From contig NZ_KB900623.1 in NCBI RefSeq assembly GCF_000379025.1, positions 170,334-234,333 of the forward strand: 64,000 nt of DNA. The letters run 5' to 3'. Shown here one piece after another: positions 9,254 through 16,850 of the stretch. The translations under genes were made by a program, and so were the position numbers. The number at the start of each line of letters is the position of its first letter. Position 1 is the stretch's first letter. Under the pieces are notes generated by a model. That model searched no databases, was not told the DNA's origin, and was given only the letters and a program-made list of their open reading frames with translations. The stretch comes from Orenia marismortui DSM 5156 (GTDB lineage Bacteria > Bacillota > Halanaerobiia > Halobacteroidales > Halobacteroidaceae).

Positions 9254-9278
9254 AAATATTAAAATTAAGTTTGAACTC

Positions 9279-9306
9279 AAGCATCCTAACTAGGATGCTT
9301 TTTTAT
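9279..9306 (+). terminator. Intrinsic terminator after spo0A
   Basis: Stem AAGCATCCT/AGGATGCTT with a short AACT loop, followed by six T residues. Confidence 0.88.
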
Positions 9307-9426
9307 TTGAGACAATGAAGTTAGAAGTTCAATAATCAAGTTGACATTATTACCTTTAATTAGAAGTATGAGAGAGGATAAATCAAGCTATACTAAATAT
9401 AGTAGTAAATTTAGGAGGCTCCCAAG

Positions 9427-10545
9427 ATGCAATTAACTGGAAAAGTTAGATTAGGAATTAAGACAAAGAAATTAGTTAAGGAATTAGTTGAAGGGGAGAT
9501 TGCAGTTATTGCACATAGAGATATTGATCAACTTGCTGCAGAGTCATTAATAGAGAAGAAAGTAAAGGCAATAATTAATCTCAATCCATCTATTAGTGGG
9601 AAATATCCTAATTTAGGACCTAGAAGATTATTAGAAGCAGGAATACCAATGATAGATAATGTTGAAAAAGATTTGTTTGAAAAATTAAATAATGGAGATT
9701 TAGTTCAAATTATTGACAATAAGATAATAAAGGATAAGAAAATAATAGCAGCAGGGGAAGTTTTAAATCAACAAAGGCTAGAAATAAAATTAGAGCAGAC
9801 TAAAGAGAATTTGGAAGAAGAATTAATTAAATTTGTTGATAATACTTTAGATTATGCCAAGAAAGAAAAAGAGCTTATTTTGGGAATAGATATACCAAAC
9901 ATAGATACAGATTTAGAAAATAAAGATGTTTTGATTGTAGTTAGAGGAAAAGATTATAGACAGGATTTAGAAGCTGTAATTTCTTATATTAGAGAAACAA
10001 ATCCTGTTTTAATAGGTGTGGATGGTGGAGCAGATGCCTTGGTAGAATACGGGTTTGAACCTGATATTATTATAGGAGATATGGATAGTATTAGTGATAA
10101 GATATTATCTTGTGGGGCAGAGATTATTGTTCATGCCTATCCTGATGGAAGAGCTCCAGGAATGAAGAGAGTAGAAAACTTGGGCTTAAAGGCTAAGCTT
10201 TTTCCTGCTCCAGGAACTAGTGAGGATATTGCTATGTTATTAGCCTATGAAAAAGGTGCAGAACTGATTGTGGCTGTTGGTACTCATACTACTATGATAG
10301 ACTTCTTAGAAAAAGGTCGTCCAGGTATGGCAAGCACTTTTTTGGTCAGATTAAAGGTGGGAAGTAGATTAGTTGATGCTAAAGGGGTTAATAAATTATA
10401 CCAAAGTCAGATTAAACCTAAATATGTTGCTGAAGTATTAATAGCTTCTTTAATTCCTATTATTGCTATTATAAGTGTCTCATCACCAATCCATCAATTG
10501 ATAAAACTCATACTTATCAAACTAAGAATTAATATTGGTTTTTAG
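9427..10545 (+). CDS. SteA-like protein (thiamin-pyrophosphokinase-like domain, C-terminal membrane segment)
   Basis: Resembles the SteA family, described in Corynebacteria as a cell-envelope/cytokinetic factor acting with membrane protein SteB. An N-terminal domain (residues 1-125) is followed by a domain of thiamin-pyrophosphokinase fold (about 170-340) carrying GVDGGAD and GDMDS motifs, then one hydrophobic segment near residues 345-365 that should anchor it. Catalysis is not established for the family, so no reaction is assigned. Ribosome-binding site AGGAGG is 8 bases upstream of the ATG. It is followed 11 bases later by a SteB/MctB-like gene, which strengthens the call. Presence beside spo0A suggests an envelope role linked to division or sporulation, as inference. 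Confidence 0.8.
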   Translation: MQLTGKVRLGIKTKKLVKELVEGEIAVIAHRDIDQLAAESLIEKKVKAIINLNPSISGKYPNLGPRRLLEAGIPMIDNVEKDLFEKLNNGDLVQIIDNKIIKDKKIIAAGEVLNQQRLEIKLEQTKENLEEELIKFVDNTLDYAKKEKELILGIDIPNIDTDLENKDVLIVVRGKDYRQDLEAVISYIRETNPVLIGVDGGADALVEYGFEPDIIIGDMDSISDKILSCGAEIIVHAYPDGRAPGMKRVENLGLKAKLFPAPGTSEDIAMLLAYEKGAELIVAVGTHTTMIDFLEKGRPGMASTFLVRLKVGSRLVDAKGVNKLYQSQIKPKYVAEVLIASLIPIIAIISVSSPIHQLIKLILIKLRINIGF

Positions 10546-10556
10546 GAGGAGAAAAG

Positions 10557-11150
10557 ATGCTAGTAGATATAAGATATCATATAATTACAGTTGTGATTAT
10601 ATTTGTTACACTAGCAATAGGAATTTTAATTGGTAGCAGTATGTTAGGAAATGATTTAATAATTGAAGAACAGAAAAACCTTGTTTCTAAATTAGAGGAT
10701 GATTTTAGATATTTAAGAAGTGAAAATAAACAATTTGAAAGAGAGGTCAATACCTTAGAGGCTAGATTAGCAGATAATATAAAATTTCAAAAAATGATTA
10801 TGCCTTTGGTTGTTAAAGGACAATTAGAAAAGCAGAGTTTATTATTAGTTGTAGGTGATAATATATCTTCTGATTTGAAAAATCAACTTATTAAAGCATT
10901 AAAATTAGCTAATGCAGAATCTATCAGCCTAGTAGATGGTATATCTGATATAGAAATAAAAGGTGAATTTAGCAGAGTATTATTTTTAGGACAAGTTAAT
11001 AAGGAAATAAAAGATTATTACTCGAAGTTAAGTAAGGGGACTATAAAGATTAATTCTGATGAGCTAAATAATATTTCAGGATTGATTAAATTGGTATTTG
11101 AAGTTGCGTCAAAAGACTTAGCTGATATGAGAGGTGTGACTAGTGAATAA
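10557..11150 (+). CDS. MctB/SteB-like membrane protein with coiled coil
   Basis: A 197-residue protein with one N-terminal transmembrane helix (about residues 10-30, ending GILIGSSMLG) and then a coiled-coil stretch (about 40-75). This layout and the opening MLVDIRYH are those of the MctB/SteB family (DUF3186). MctB was described as a mycobacterial copper-transport outer-membrane channel; SteB as the SteA partner that may contact cell-wall hydrolases. Because it follows a SteA homologue, the SteB role is more likely. Its last 8 bases overlap the next gene's GTG start, suggesting translational coupling. Confidence 0.72.
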   Translation: MLVDIRYHIITVVIIFVTLAIGILIGSSMLGNDLIIEEQKNLVSKLEDDFRYLRSENKQFEREVNTLEARLADNIKFQKMIMPLVVKGQLEKQSLLLVVGDNISSDLKNQLIKALKLANAESISLVDGISDIEIKGEFSRVLFLGQVNKEIKDYYSKLSKGTIKINSDELNNISGLIKLVFEVASKDLADMRGVTSE

Positions 11151-11814
11151 AACAGTTTCAGCTATAATCCCTGCTTACAATGAAGAAGATAGTATAGAGG
11201 CTACGATCAAAACTGTTAAATCTATAGATAAAGTTAAGGAAGTTATTGTTATTGATGATGGGTCAGAAGATGAGACCTATCAAAAGGCTATTAAAGTAGC
11301 TCATAAAGTAATTAGATTAGATGTAAACCAAGGAAAGGGCAGTGCTCTAAATTATGGCTTAAAAGAGGCTAAGGGTGATATTTTATTATTATTAGATGGG
11401 GATTTGGCTGAAAGTGCTTCTGAAGCTGAGAAATTAATAGAGCCATTGTTGGCTGATAGAGCTGATATGTCTATTGCTCAATTTCCTCCTAGCCAAATTA
11501 AAGGTGGTTTTGGTTTGGTTAAAGCTTTGGCAAATTGGGGTTTGAAGAAGATGACTTATCAGGAATTTTCAGCGCCCCTTTCTGGTCAAAGAGCATTATC
11601 TAAGGATGTAATAAAAAAGATAGATAGCTTTGCAGAAGGATTTGGTGTAGAAGTTGCTTTGACAATTGATGTATGCAAAGCAGGATTTAAAGTAGAAGAA
11701 GTTCCCGTTAATATGAATCATCGTGAAACTAAAAGAGATATTAAAGGTTTTCTTCATCGTGGTAAACAGTTTAAAGATGTGCTAAGAGTTATTCTTCTAA
11801 AAATGAGAAGGTGA
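11143..11814 (+). CDS. Family 2 glycosyltransferase
   Basis: GT-A fold glycosyltransferase of 223 residues, predicted cytoplasmic and transferring a sugar from a nucleotide donor. The N-terminus has SAIIPAYNEEDSI and VIDDGSED, the UDP-binding part, followed by LLLLDGDLAES, the metal-binding DxD-like site. It lacks membrane helices at the C-terminus, unlike processive synthases. Closest overall pattern is the glucosyl-3-phosphoglycerate synthase / dolichol-phosphate-mannose synthase-like group, but donor and acceptor cannot be given. The start is GTG, 20 bases after the GAGGTG site and overlapping the previous gene. It forms one operon with the SteA/SteB-like pair and the following MraY-like gene. 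Confidence 0.85.
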   Translation: MNKTVSAIIPAYNEEDSIEATIKTVKSIDKVKEVIVIDDGSEDETYQKAIKVAHKVIRLDVNQGKGSALNYGLKEAKGDILLLLDGDLAESASEAEKLIEPLLADRADMSIAQFPPSQIKGGFGLVKALANWGLKKMTYQEFSAPLSGQRALSKDVIKKIDSFAEGFGVEVALTIDVCKAGFKVEEVPVNMNHRETKRDIKGFLHRGKQFKDVLRVILLKMRR

Positions 11815-11818
11815 GAAA

Positions 11819-12628
11819 ATGATAGAATTAATACTTATAATTACTTTAAGCATTATCTTAAATAAAGTCAGCTTTAAATTGATTCCATCACTATTAATAG
11901 ATGGTGATGCTGTTGCTAAAAATTATCGTGGTGAAGTAATCCCTCTAGGTTATGGTTTGGTATTTAGTTTAAACTTAGTTATCATTATGATAGTTGGAAC
12001 TATATTTGGTTATTATGAAGTTTATCAGATTTATAATTTTATAATTCTGATTTTGGCTATGTCTTTTATTGGTCTTTTGGATGACACCATAGGAAATAAA
12101 GATAAACAAGGATTTAGTGGTCACTTTAAGGCATTATTATTTCAAAAAAAATTAACTACAGGGACAATAAAAGCCTTATTTGCTTTTATTGTTGTATTCT
12201 TTATCAATTTTTATATAAATCAAGATCTAAGTAATCTCATTATTAATGGAGTTTTGATTTTATTGATGACAAATTTTATTAATTTATTAGATTTGCGTCC
12301 TGGTAGAGCTTTAAAAGTGACATTGTTCTTTTTATTATTAATTTTAATATTGAGTTCAAAAAACCATTTATTAATCATACCTATAATAATAACGGTATTA
12401 TTTGCTTTATCTTTTGATCTACAAGCTAAGGGGATGATGGGTGATATAGGATCAAATGTATTGGGGGTGATACTAGGTCTATTGATAGTTGGTAGTTTTT
12501 CTTTTATTTTACGGTTGATGATTATTAGTGCCTTAGTTTTTATTCACTTATATTCAGAATTTTATTCAATATCAGAATTAATAAAGCAGAATAAGATATT
12601 ATCATATTTTGACAGACTTGGAAGGTGA
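11819..12628 (+). CDS. MraY/WecA-type (GT4) phospho-sugar transferase-like membrane protein
   Basis: Polytopic membrane protein of 269 residues with about eight to nine hydrophobic segments. It carries the two hallmarks of polyprenyl-phosphate phospho-sugar transferases: IGLLDDTIGN near residue 75 (the MraY GLLDD motif) and GMMGDIGSN near residue 195 (equivalent to GDTGS). The NFINLLD segment matches the conserved Asn/Asp loop. It is shorter than MraY or WecA and lacks a clear terminal His-rich loop, so activity is uncertain. It starts 5 bases after the glycosyltransferase. Together these genes look like a lipid-linked glycan step attached to a SteA/SteB envelope unit. Confidence 0.72.
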   Translation: MIELILIITLSIILNKVSFKLIPSLLIDGDAVAKNYRGEVIPLGYGLVFSLNLVIIMIVGTIFGYYEVYQIYNFIILILAMSFIGLLDDTIGNKDKQGFSGHFKALLFQKKLTTGTIKALFAFIVVFFINFYINQDLSNLIINGVLILLMTNFINLLDLRPGRALKVTLFFLLLILILSSKNHLLIIPIIITVLFALSFDLQAKGMMGDIGSNVLGVILGLLIVGSFSFILRLMIISALVFIHLYSEFYSISELIKQNKILSYFDRLGR

Positions 12629-12657
12629 AATGATTTTTATAAAATCTCATTATATTC

Positions 12658-12686
12658 TTGACTGAATAAATCAAAGCATATATAAT
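12658..12686 (+). promoter_or_regulatory. Sigma-A promoter of the NSS transporter
   Basis: TTGACT at 12658-12663, 17-base spacer, TATAAT at 12681-12686. This puts the start of transcription near 12693 and leaves about 75 bases of leader before the coding start at 12768. Confidence 0.78.
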
Positions 12687-12767
12687 AGACTAAAAGTTAC
12701 TTATATGTGTCACGGTGAGTAGCTAGAAGTAGAGAAGAATGTAAAGATAAAAAGGAGGAGTTTGAGT

Positions 12768-14285
12768 ATGGAGAAGAAAGAAACACAACGTGACCAATGG
12801 GGAAGTAGATTTGGTTTTATTTTAGCTGCCATTGGTTCTGCAGTTGGTTTGGGTAATATTTGGCGTTTTCCGTATATGGCATATGAAAATGGAGGAGGTG
12901 CCTTCTTAGTACCTTATTTCTTTGCTTTATTAACAGCAGGGATTCCATTATTAGTTTTAGAGATGGGATTAGGACATAAGATGAGAGGATCTGCACCTTT
13001 ATCATTTAGAAAGATTAAAGAGAAATATGAAACTCTTGGATGGTGGACTGTATTAATTACTTTTGTAGTAACAGTATACTATTCTGTAATTATTGCTTGG
13101 GCAGTTAGCTTTGTTTTCTTTGCATTTAAACAAAGTTGGGGTGCTAAGCCAGATGAGTTCTTCTTTGGGGAATATCTAAAGATGACAAATTTCTGGAAAA
13201 TTGGTGGTATTAGGTTTAATGTTTTAGCTAGTTTAGCCCTTGTTTGGGGACTGAATTATTTGATTTTATATAAGGGTATCAAAGAGGGAATTGAAAAAGC
13301 TAGTAAGATTTTTATGCCTTTATTAGCTGTATTAGTTGTTTTAATTACAGTTAGAGGTATTACATTACCTGGTGCTATTGAAGGAATCAATCATTTCTTA
13401 GAACCTGATTTTTCAGTTTTAAAAGACTCAAGTGTATGGGTTAGTGCATATGGTCAAGTATTCTTTACTTTAAGTTTAGGTTTTGGAATTATGATTGCCT
13501 ATGCTAGTTATTTGCCTAAAAAATCTGATGTTGTTAATAATGCATTTATTACTGCCTTTGGAAATAGTGGATTTAGTTTCTTAGCTGGAATTGCTATTTT
13601 TGGGGTCTTAGGTTATATGGCACAAAGTCAAGGAGTTGCTTTTAAAGAGGTTGTAACTAGTGGAATTGGTTTAGCTTTTATTGCTTTTCCTAAAGCTATT
13701 AATTTATTACCTGGTTTTAATGGATTATTTGGAGCTTTATTCTTCTTATGTTTAGTTGTTTCTGGTTTGTCATCAACAATTTCCTTAATTGAATCATTTT
13801 CATCTTCAATCATGGATAAATTCCAAATGACTAGAAAGAAAGCAGTTACTATAGTATGTGGATTAGGATTCTTAGGAAGTGCAATCTTTGCTACTGGAAT
13901 GGGATTAGTTATCTTAGATGTAGTGGACCACTTCTTAAATAACTATGGATTAGCTGTAGTCGGTTTAGTTGAATGTATTCTTCTTGGCTATTTCTGGGGA
14001 TTACCTAATATCAAGAAGCATGTTAATGGAATTTCTGACTTTAAAGTAGGTGTTTGGTGGAATATAGCTATTAAGTCTGTTACTATTCCTATTCTAACTA
14101 TTATGTTAGCTTTTAAATTTAAAGCTGAGGTAACTTCTTTGTATGGAGGATATCCTCTTAGTGCGATACTAACATTAGGTTGGGGAGTTGTAATAGGTTT
14201 AATTGTTCTAGCTTATGTTATGAAGAATATAAAATGGAATGAAGATGTATTATTAGATGCAGATATTGTAAAGGAGGAGATCTAA
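12768..14285 (+). CDS. Sodium:neurotransmitter-symporter (NSS) family amino-acid transporter, large subunit
   Basis: Sodium-coupled transporter of the LeuT fold, 505 residues, with about 12 membrane segments. The family's sodium/substrate-binding first helix is clear: FILAAIGSAVGLGNIWRFPY. Because the next gene is a MetS-type small subunit, this is the MetP type, whose characterised Corynebacterium member imports methionine and alanine; the substrate here is not proven. ATG at 12768 is preferred over TTG at 12762 because AAAGGAGGAG (12751-12760) gives better spacing. Has its own promoter and terminator, so it is a separate two-gene unit. Confidence 0.9.
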   Translation: MEKKETQRDQWGSRFGFILAAIGSAVGLGNIWRFPYMAYENGGGAFLVPYFFALLTAGIPLLVLEMGLGHKMRGSAPLSFRKIKEKYETLGWWTVLITFVVTVYYSVIIAWAVSFVFFAFKQSWGAKPDEFFFGEYLKMTNFWKIGGIRFNVLASLALVWGLNYLILYKGIKEGIEKASKIFMPLLAVLVVLITVRGITLPGAIEGINHFLEPDFSVLKDSSVWVSAYGQVFFTLSLGFGIMIAYASYLPKKSDVVNNAFITAFGNSGFSFLAGIAIFGVLGYMAQSQGVAFKEVVTSGIGLAFIAFPKAINLLPGFNGLFGALFFLCLVVSGLSSTISLIESFSSSIMDKFQMTRKKAVTIVCGLGFLGSAIFATGMGLVILDVVDHFLNNYGLAVVGLVECILLGYFWGLPNIKKHVNGISDFKVGVWWNIAIKSVTIPILTIMLAFKFKAEVTSLYGGYPLSAILTLGWGVVIGLIVLAYVMKNIKWNEDVLLDADIVKEEI

Positions 14286-14286
14286 G

Positions 14287-14382
14287 ATGTCAGCAGGAGC
14301 AATGGGAATGTTAGCTTTTGGAGTGACTGTATTATTTGGTGGTTTAGCAGTTTGTTTGAATATTGCTATGAAGAATAATTAA
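14287..14382 (+). CDS. MetS-like NSS transporter small subunit (31 aa)
   Basis: A 31-codon gene beginning one base after the transporter stop, with AAGGAGGAGA as ribosome-binding site inside the 3' end of that gene. The product is one transmembrane helix with a short Lys/Asn tail: MSAGAMGMLAFGVTV, then GGLAVCLNIAMKNN. This pattern matches the MetS/MetP-I small subunits that are needed for MetP-type transporters. A terminator follows directly. Confidence 0.85.
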   Translation: MSAGAMGMLAFGVTVLFGGLAVCLNIAMKNN

Positions 14383-14397
14383 TCTTAATATATATGA

Positions 14398-14434
14398 AAT
14401 CCTAATTCGTATTTATGCGGATTAGGATTTTTAG
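14398..14434 (+). terminator. Intrinsic terminator after the NSS transporter genes
   Basis: A 12-bp stem with one G-T pair (14398-14409 with 14418-14429) and a T-rich tail. Confidence 0.88.
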
Positions 14435-14736
14435 TGTTTAAAGTAAAGTAGTATTAGTTTTATTTTTAAAAAGTATGATGATTTGAGTATAAAGTCATAT
14501 TAAGCAGTGACTGCTTAACTTAGTTACTTGTTACTTAAGTATTATTATATTTATTGTCTTATGTACTTAATAATAGCTTAATTAACTGCAACTACATAGT
14601 TTATTTTTAAAATTTTAATTTTTTGCTTAAATAGAGGAATTATAATATTAATAATGTAATAAAGAAAAAATAGTGTAATCATATGCTAAGAGAATAATTG
14701 AAAATAATAAATCTGATATTTAAGGAGAGGGAGAAG
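14435..14736. other. Non-coding AT-rich spacer
   Basis: No credible ORF. A small perfect hairpin TTAAGCAG/CTGCTTAA lies at 14500-14518 with no T-run. A TATAAT at 14641 could be a -10 for the peptidase gene, but no -35 at proper spacing was found. Confidence 0.5.
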
Positions 14737-15849
14737 ATGAATCAGGATAGAATTGTGAATTTCTTTTTAGAGTTAGTTCAGATAGATAGTGTTTCTAAAG
14801 AAGAAGGTAATCTTGCTGAATATTTAGTAAAGGTTTTAGAAGAGCTAGGTTTAGAAGTTAGAAGAGATAATATTGCTCAAGAGGTTGGAGGCCAAAGTGG
14901 TAATATAATAGCAAAATTGGCTGGGGATCCTTCAAAGCCAACATTATTGTTAAGTTCTCATATGGATACAGTAACTCCTGGAAAGGGTATTAAACCAGTC
15001 ATTAAAGATGGAGTTATTTATAGTGAAGGAGATACAATTTTAGGATCAGATGATAAAGCTGGTATTACAACAATTATTGAAGCTTTAAGAGTTATTAAAG
15101 AGGAAGAAATAGAACATGGAGATATAGAAGTTGTACTTACTATTGGTGAAGAGATAGGATTGTTAGGGTCCAAAAATTTAGATTATAATTTGATTGAAGC
15201 TGATTATGGAATAGTATTTGATTCTGGAGGTCCAATTGGTAGTATCTTTACTCAAGCTCCTACACAAGATAAGATTTATGTTAAGGTAAAGGGTAAAGCT
15301 GCTCATGCTGGGATGAACCCGTCATCTGGGATTAATGCTATCAAGGTTGCTAGTGTTGCTTTATCTAATATGAAATTAGGTCAGGTTGATGATGAGACTA
15401 CAGCTAATATTGGAGTAATTAAAGGTGGTCAAGCAACTAATATTGTACCTGATCTGGTTGAATTAGAAGGTGAAGCCAGAAGTTTGAAAGAAGATAAATT
15501 GGATCGTCAGACTAAGCATATGTGTGATATATTTAATAAAGCAGCTAATAAATTTAAAGCAGAGGTAGATATTGATGTACAAAGAATGTATCCAGCTTTT
15601 GATTTAGCTAGAAATACTAAAATTGTTGATATAGCAATTAAGGCTGCTCGTAAGATTGGGATTAAGCCTTCGCTACAATCCACTGGTGGTGGAAGTGATG
15701 CTAATATATTTAATGGACATGGAATTCCAACAATTAATACTAGTGTAGGTATGAATGATGTACATTCAACAGAGGAGAATATCAAAATTGATGATTTAGT
15801 CTCTGCTGTTAAGTATTGTTTATCAATTATCGAAGAATCTGGGATATAA
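14737..15849 (+). CDS. M20-family metallopeptidase, peptidase T-like
   Basis: Zinc-dependent aminopeptidase-type hydrolase acting on short peptides in the cytoplasm. Metal ligands are in the usual order: SSHMDTV (His/Asp near residue 80), LGSDDKAG (bridging Asp), GEEIGLLGS (catalytic Glu and ligand), DSGG and a C-terminal His in DVHSTEE. An inserted dimerisation domain covers roughly residues 175-285 (AAHAGMNPSSGINA). The 370-residue length fits the PepT/PepT-like subgroup. ATG at 14737 is chosen over an upstream in-frame TTG at 14698 because AAGGAGAGG is 6-7 bases upstream. Exact substrate preference (tripeptides or other) is unknown. Confidence 0.9.
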   Translation: MNQDRIVNFFLELVQIDSVSKEEGNLAEYLVKVLEELGLEVRRDNIAQEVGGQSGNIIAKLAGDPSKPTLLLSSHMDTVTPGKGIKPVIKDGVIYSEGDTILGSDDKAGITTIIEALRVIKEEEIEHGDIEVVLTIGEEIGLLGSKNLDYNLIEADYGIVFDSGGPIGSIFTQAPTQDKIYVKVKGKAAHAGMNPSSGINAIKVASVALSNMKLGQVDDETTANIGVIKGGQATNIVPDLVELEGEARSLKEDKLDRQTKHMCDIFNKAANKFKAEVDIDVQRMYPAFDLARNTKIVDIAIKAARKIGIKPSLQSTGGGSDANIFNGHGIPTINTSVGMNDVHSTEENIKIDDLVSAVKYCLSIIEESGI

Positions 15850-15872
15850 TAGTAAACAAAACAAAAGATTAC

Positions 15873-15901
15873 TTGATTTTTTTTACTTCTTTGTGTATAA
15901 T
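15873..15901 (+). promoter_or_regulatory. Sigma-A promoter of the spo0E-like gene
   Basis: TTGATT at 15873-15878, 17-base spacer, TATAAT at 15896-15901. Transcription would begin near 15908, leaving a leader of roughly 130 bases. Confidence 0.7.
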
Positions 15902-15920
15902 TTATTTATATTGTTTAAAG

Positions 15921-15934
15921 AGGAAGCGTTTCCA
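15921..15934 (+). promoter_or_regulatory. Candidate cre-like (CcpA) site
   Basis: AGGAAGCGTTTCCA, a near-palindrome close to the cre consensus TGNAANCGNWWNCA, sits just downstream of the predicted transcription start. A site there would act as a roadblock. One half-site base departs from consensus, so this is tentative. Confidence 0.3.
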
Positions 15935-16036
15935 AGATTCATTATATAATCTTATGATTCTTCTTTATAGGTGATTTATAGTATACTTCAATAAACAATA
16001 TAAGGATGAGGATATAATTTTATAAGGAGGAACATA

Positions 16037-16198
16037 ATGAATTGTTCAAGGATTTTACAATTGTCTAATAGAATTGATTACTTAAAAGAAGAGATGGATA
16101 GGTATAATCTCAGAGAAGATAAAGAAGAATTATTAGAGTTAAGTCAAAAATTGGATGAGTTAATTTTAGAATATATGAAAAATGGGATTCGAAATTAA
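16037..16198 (+). CDS. Spo0E-like aspartyl-phosphate phosphatase (53 aa)
   Basis: Small two-helix protein of the Spo0E family, which dephosphorylates Spo0A~P and thereby holds back sporulation. The C-terminal helix carries the family signature LSQKLDELI (residues 35-43) followed by LEYMK; the N-terminal helix is INYL-like (RIDYLKEEM). An AAGGAGGA ribosome-binding site is 8 bases upstream of the ATG. Family members are usually 50-90 residues. It has its own promoter and terminator. Spo0A itself is about 7 kb upstream. Confidence 0.85.
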   Translation: MNCSRILQLSNRIDYLKEEMDRYNLREDKEELLELSQKLDELILEYMKNGIRN

Positions 16199-16204
16199 AT
16201 CTTT

Positions 16205-16240
16205 GTAGCCTCAGCAGTTAACTGCTGAGGCTACTTTATT
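16205..16240 (+). terminator. Intrinsic terminator after the spo0E-like gene
   Basis: A 30-bp perfect palindrome (arms 16205-16219 and 16220-16234), effectively an 11-13-bp stem with a tight loop, followed by TTTATT. Confidence 0.85.
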
Positions 16241-16850
16241 CACAAATATATAAGTTGAACTAATAATTTTCATAAAAAACTTGTTTTGTTAGGAATTTAA
16301 TCAATTTACACGAATAATTTAAAAAACTCAATTATATATAGAACATAAAGAATAATTTAAATTTAATTAGAAACAAATTGAAACCCTAAATTTTTTTAAC
16401 GCTGATTAAAATCTAATTAGATTCTGACCTTGTTTATTAGCTAGTAACCGTTAGATAATAGCCAATAGCATAATAACCCAAGAGTACTTCTTCAGTCATT
16501 TCTCTTTGGGTTTGAACAGATTAACCCTTCGCAAGATTTTAATTCTTAAAAATTACTAGAATTTAAATTCTAAGTATATAATATAAAATCTTTATTAGTT
16601 GCTATATAAATTAATTCTTCAGTTCTTTATTCGTGTTAATTTGTGGTTAAAAGTTATTTTAGTAAGTACTTATGTTTTAATGAAATTCTTTAATTCAATC
16701 TATATAGATTGAATTAAAGAATTTTTTTTATTAAACTACAAATACTAGTTTAGGAGTTAGGATAAAGACTTCATTAATTTAATTGGATTATTTTGGAAGG
16801 TGTTTCTTCTTTTATGGTGAATTAATTATTTAGTTTATGGAGGATATTAT
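16241..16850. other. Long non-coding spacer with repeat fragments
   Basis: No ORF with a ribosome-binding site was seen on either strand. The region holds fragments of a dispersed motif also present near 24900-25090 (TACACGAATAA near 16309, TTCGTGTTAATTTGTGG near 16629). There is a hairpin with AACCCAAGAG/CTCTTTGGGTT arms near 16477-16513, and the large palindrome at 16683. Confidence 0.5.
16683..16730 (+). terminator. Orphan terminator-like 42-bp palindrome
   Basis: Perfect inverted repeat at 16683-16724 (about a 19-bp stem) followed by a run of T residues. No coding gene lies directly upstream on the plus strand, so it either ends an unseen RNA, blocks read-through or is a repeat remnant. 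Confidence 0.55.

Noticed and set aside
9341-9394. TTGACA (9341) and TATACT (9389) as a steA promoter
   Set aside because: Spacing of 42 bases between them is not compatible with a promoter; no -10 sits at 16-18 bases from TTGACA.
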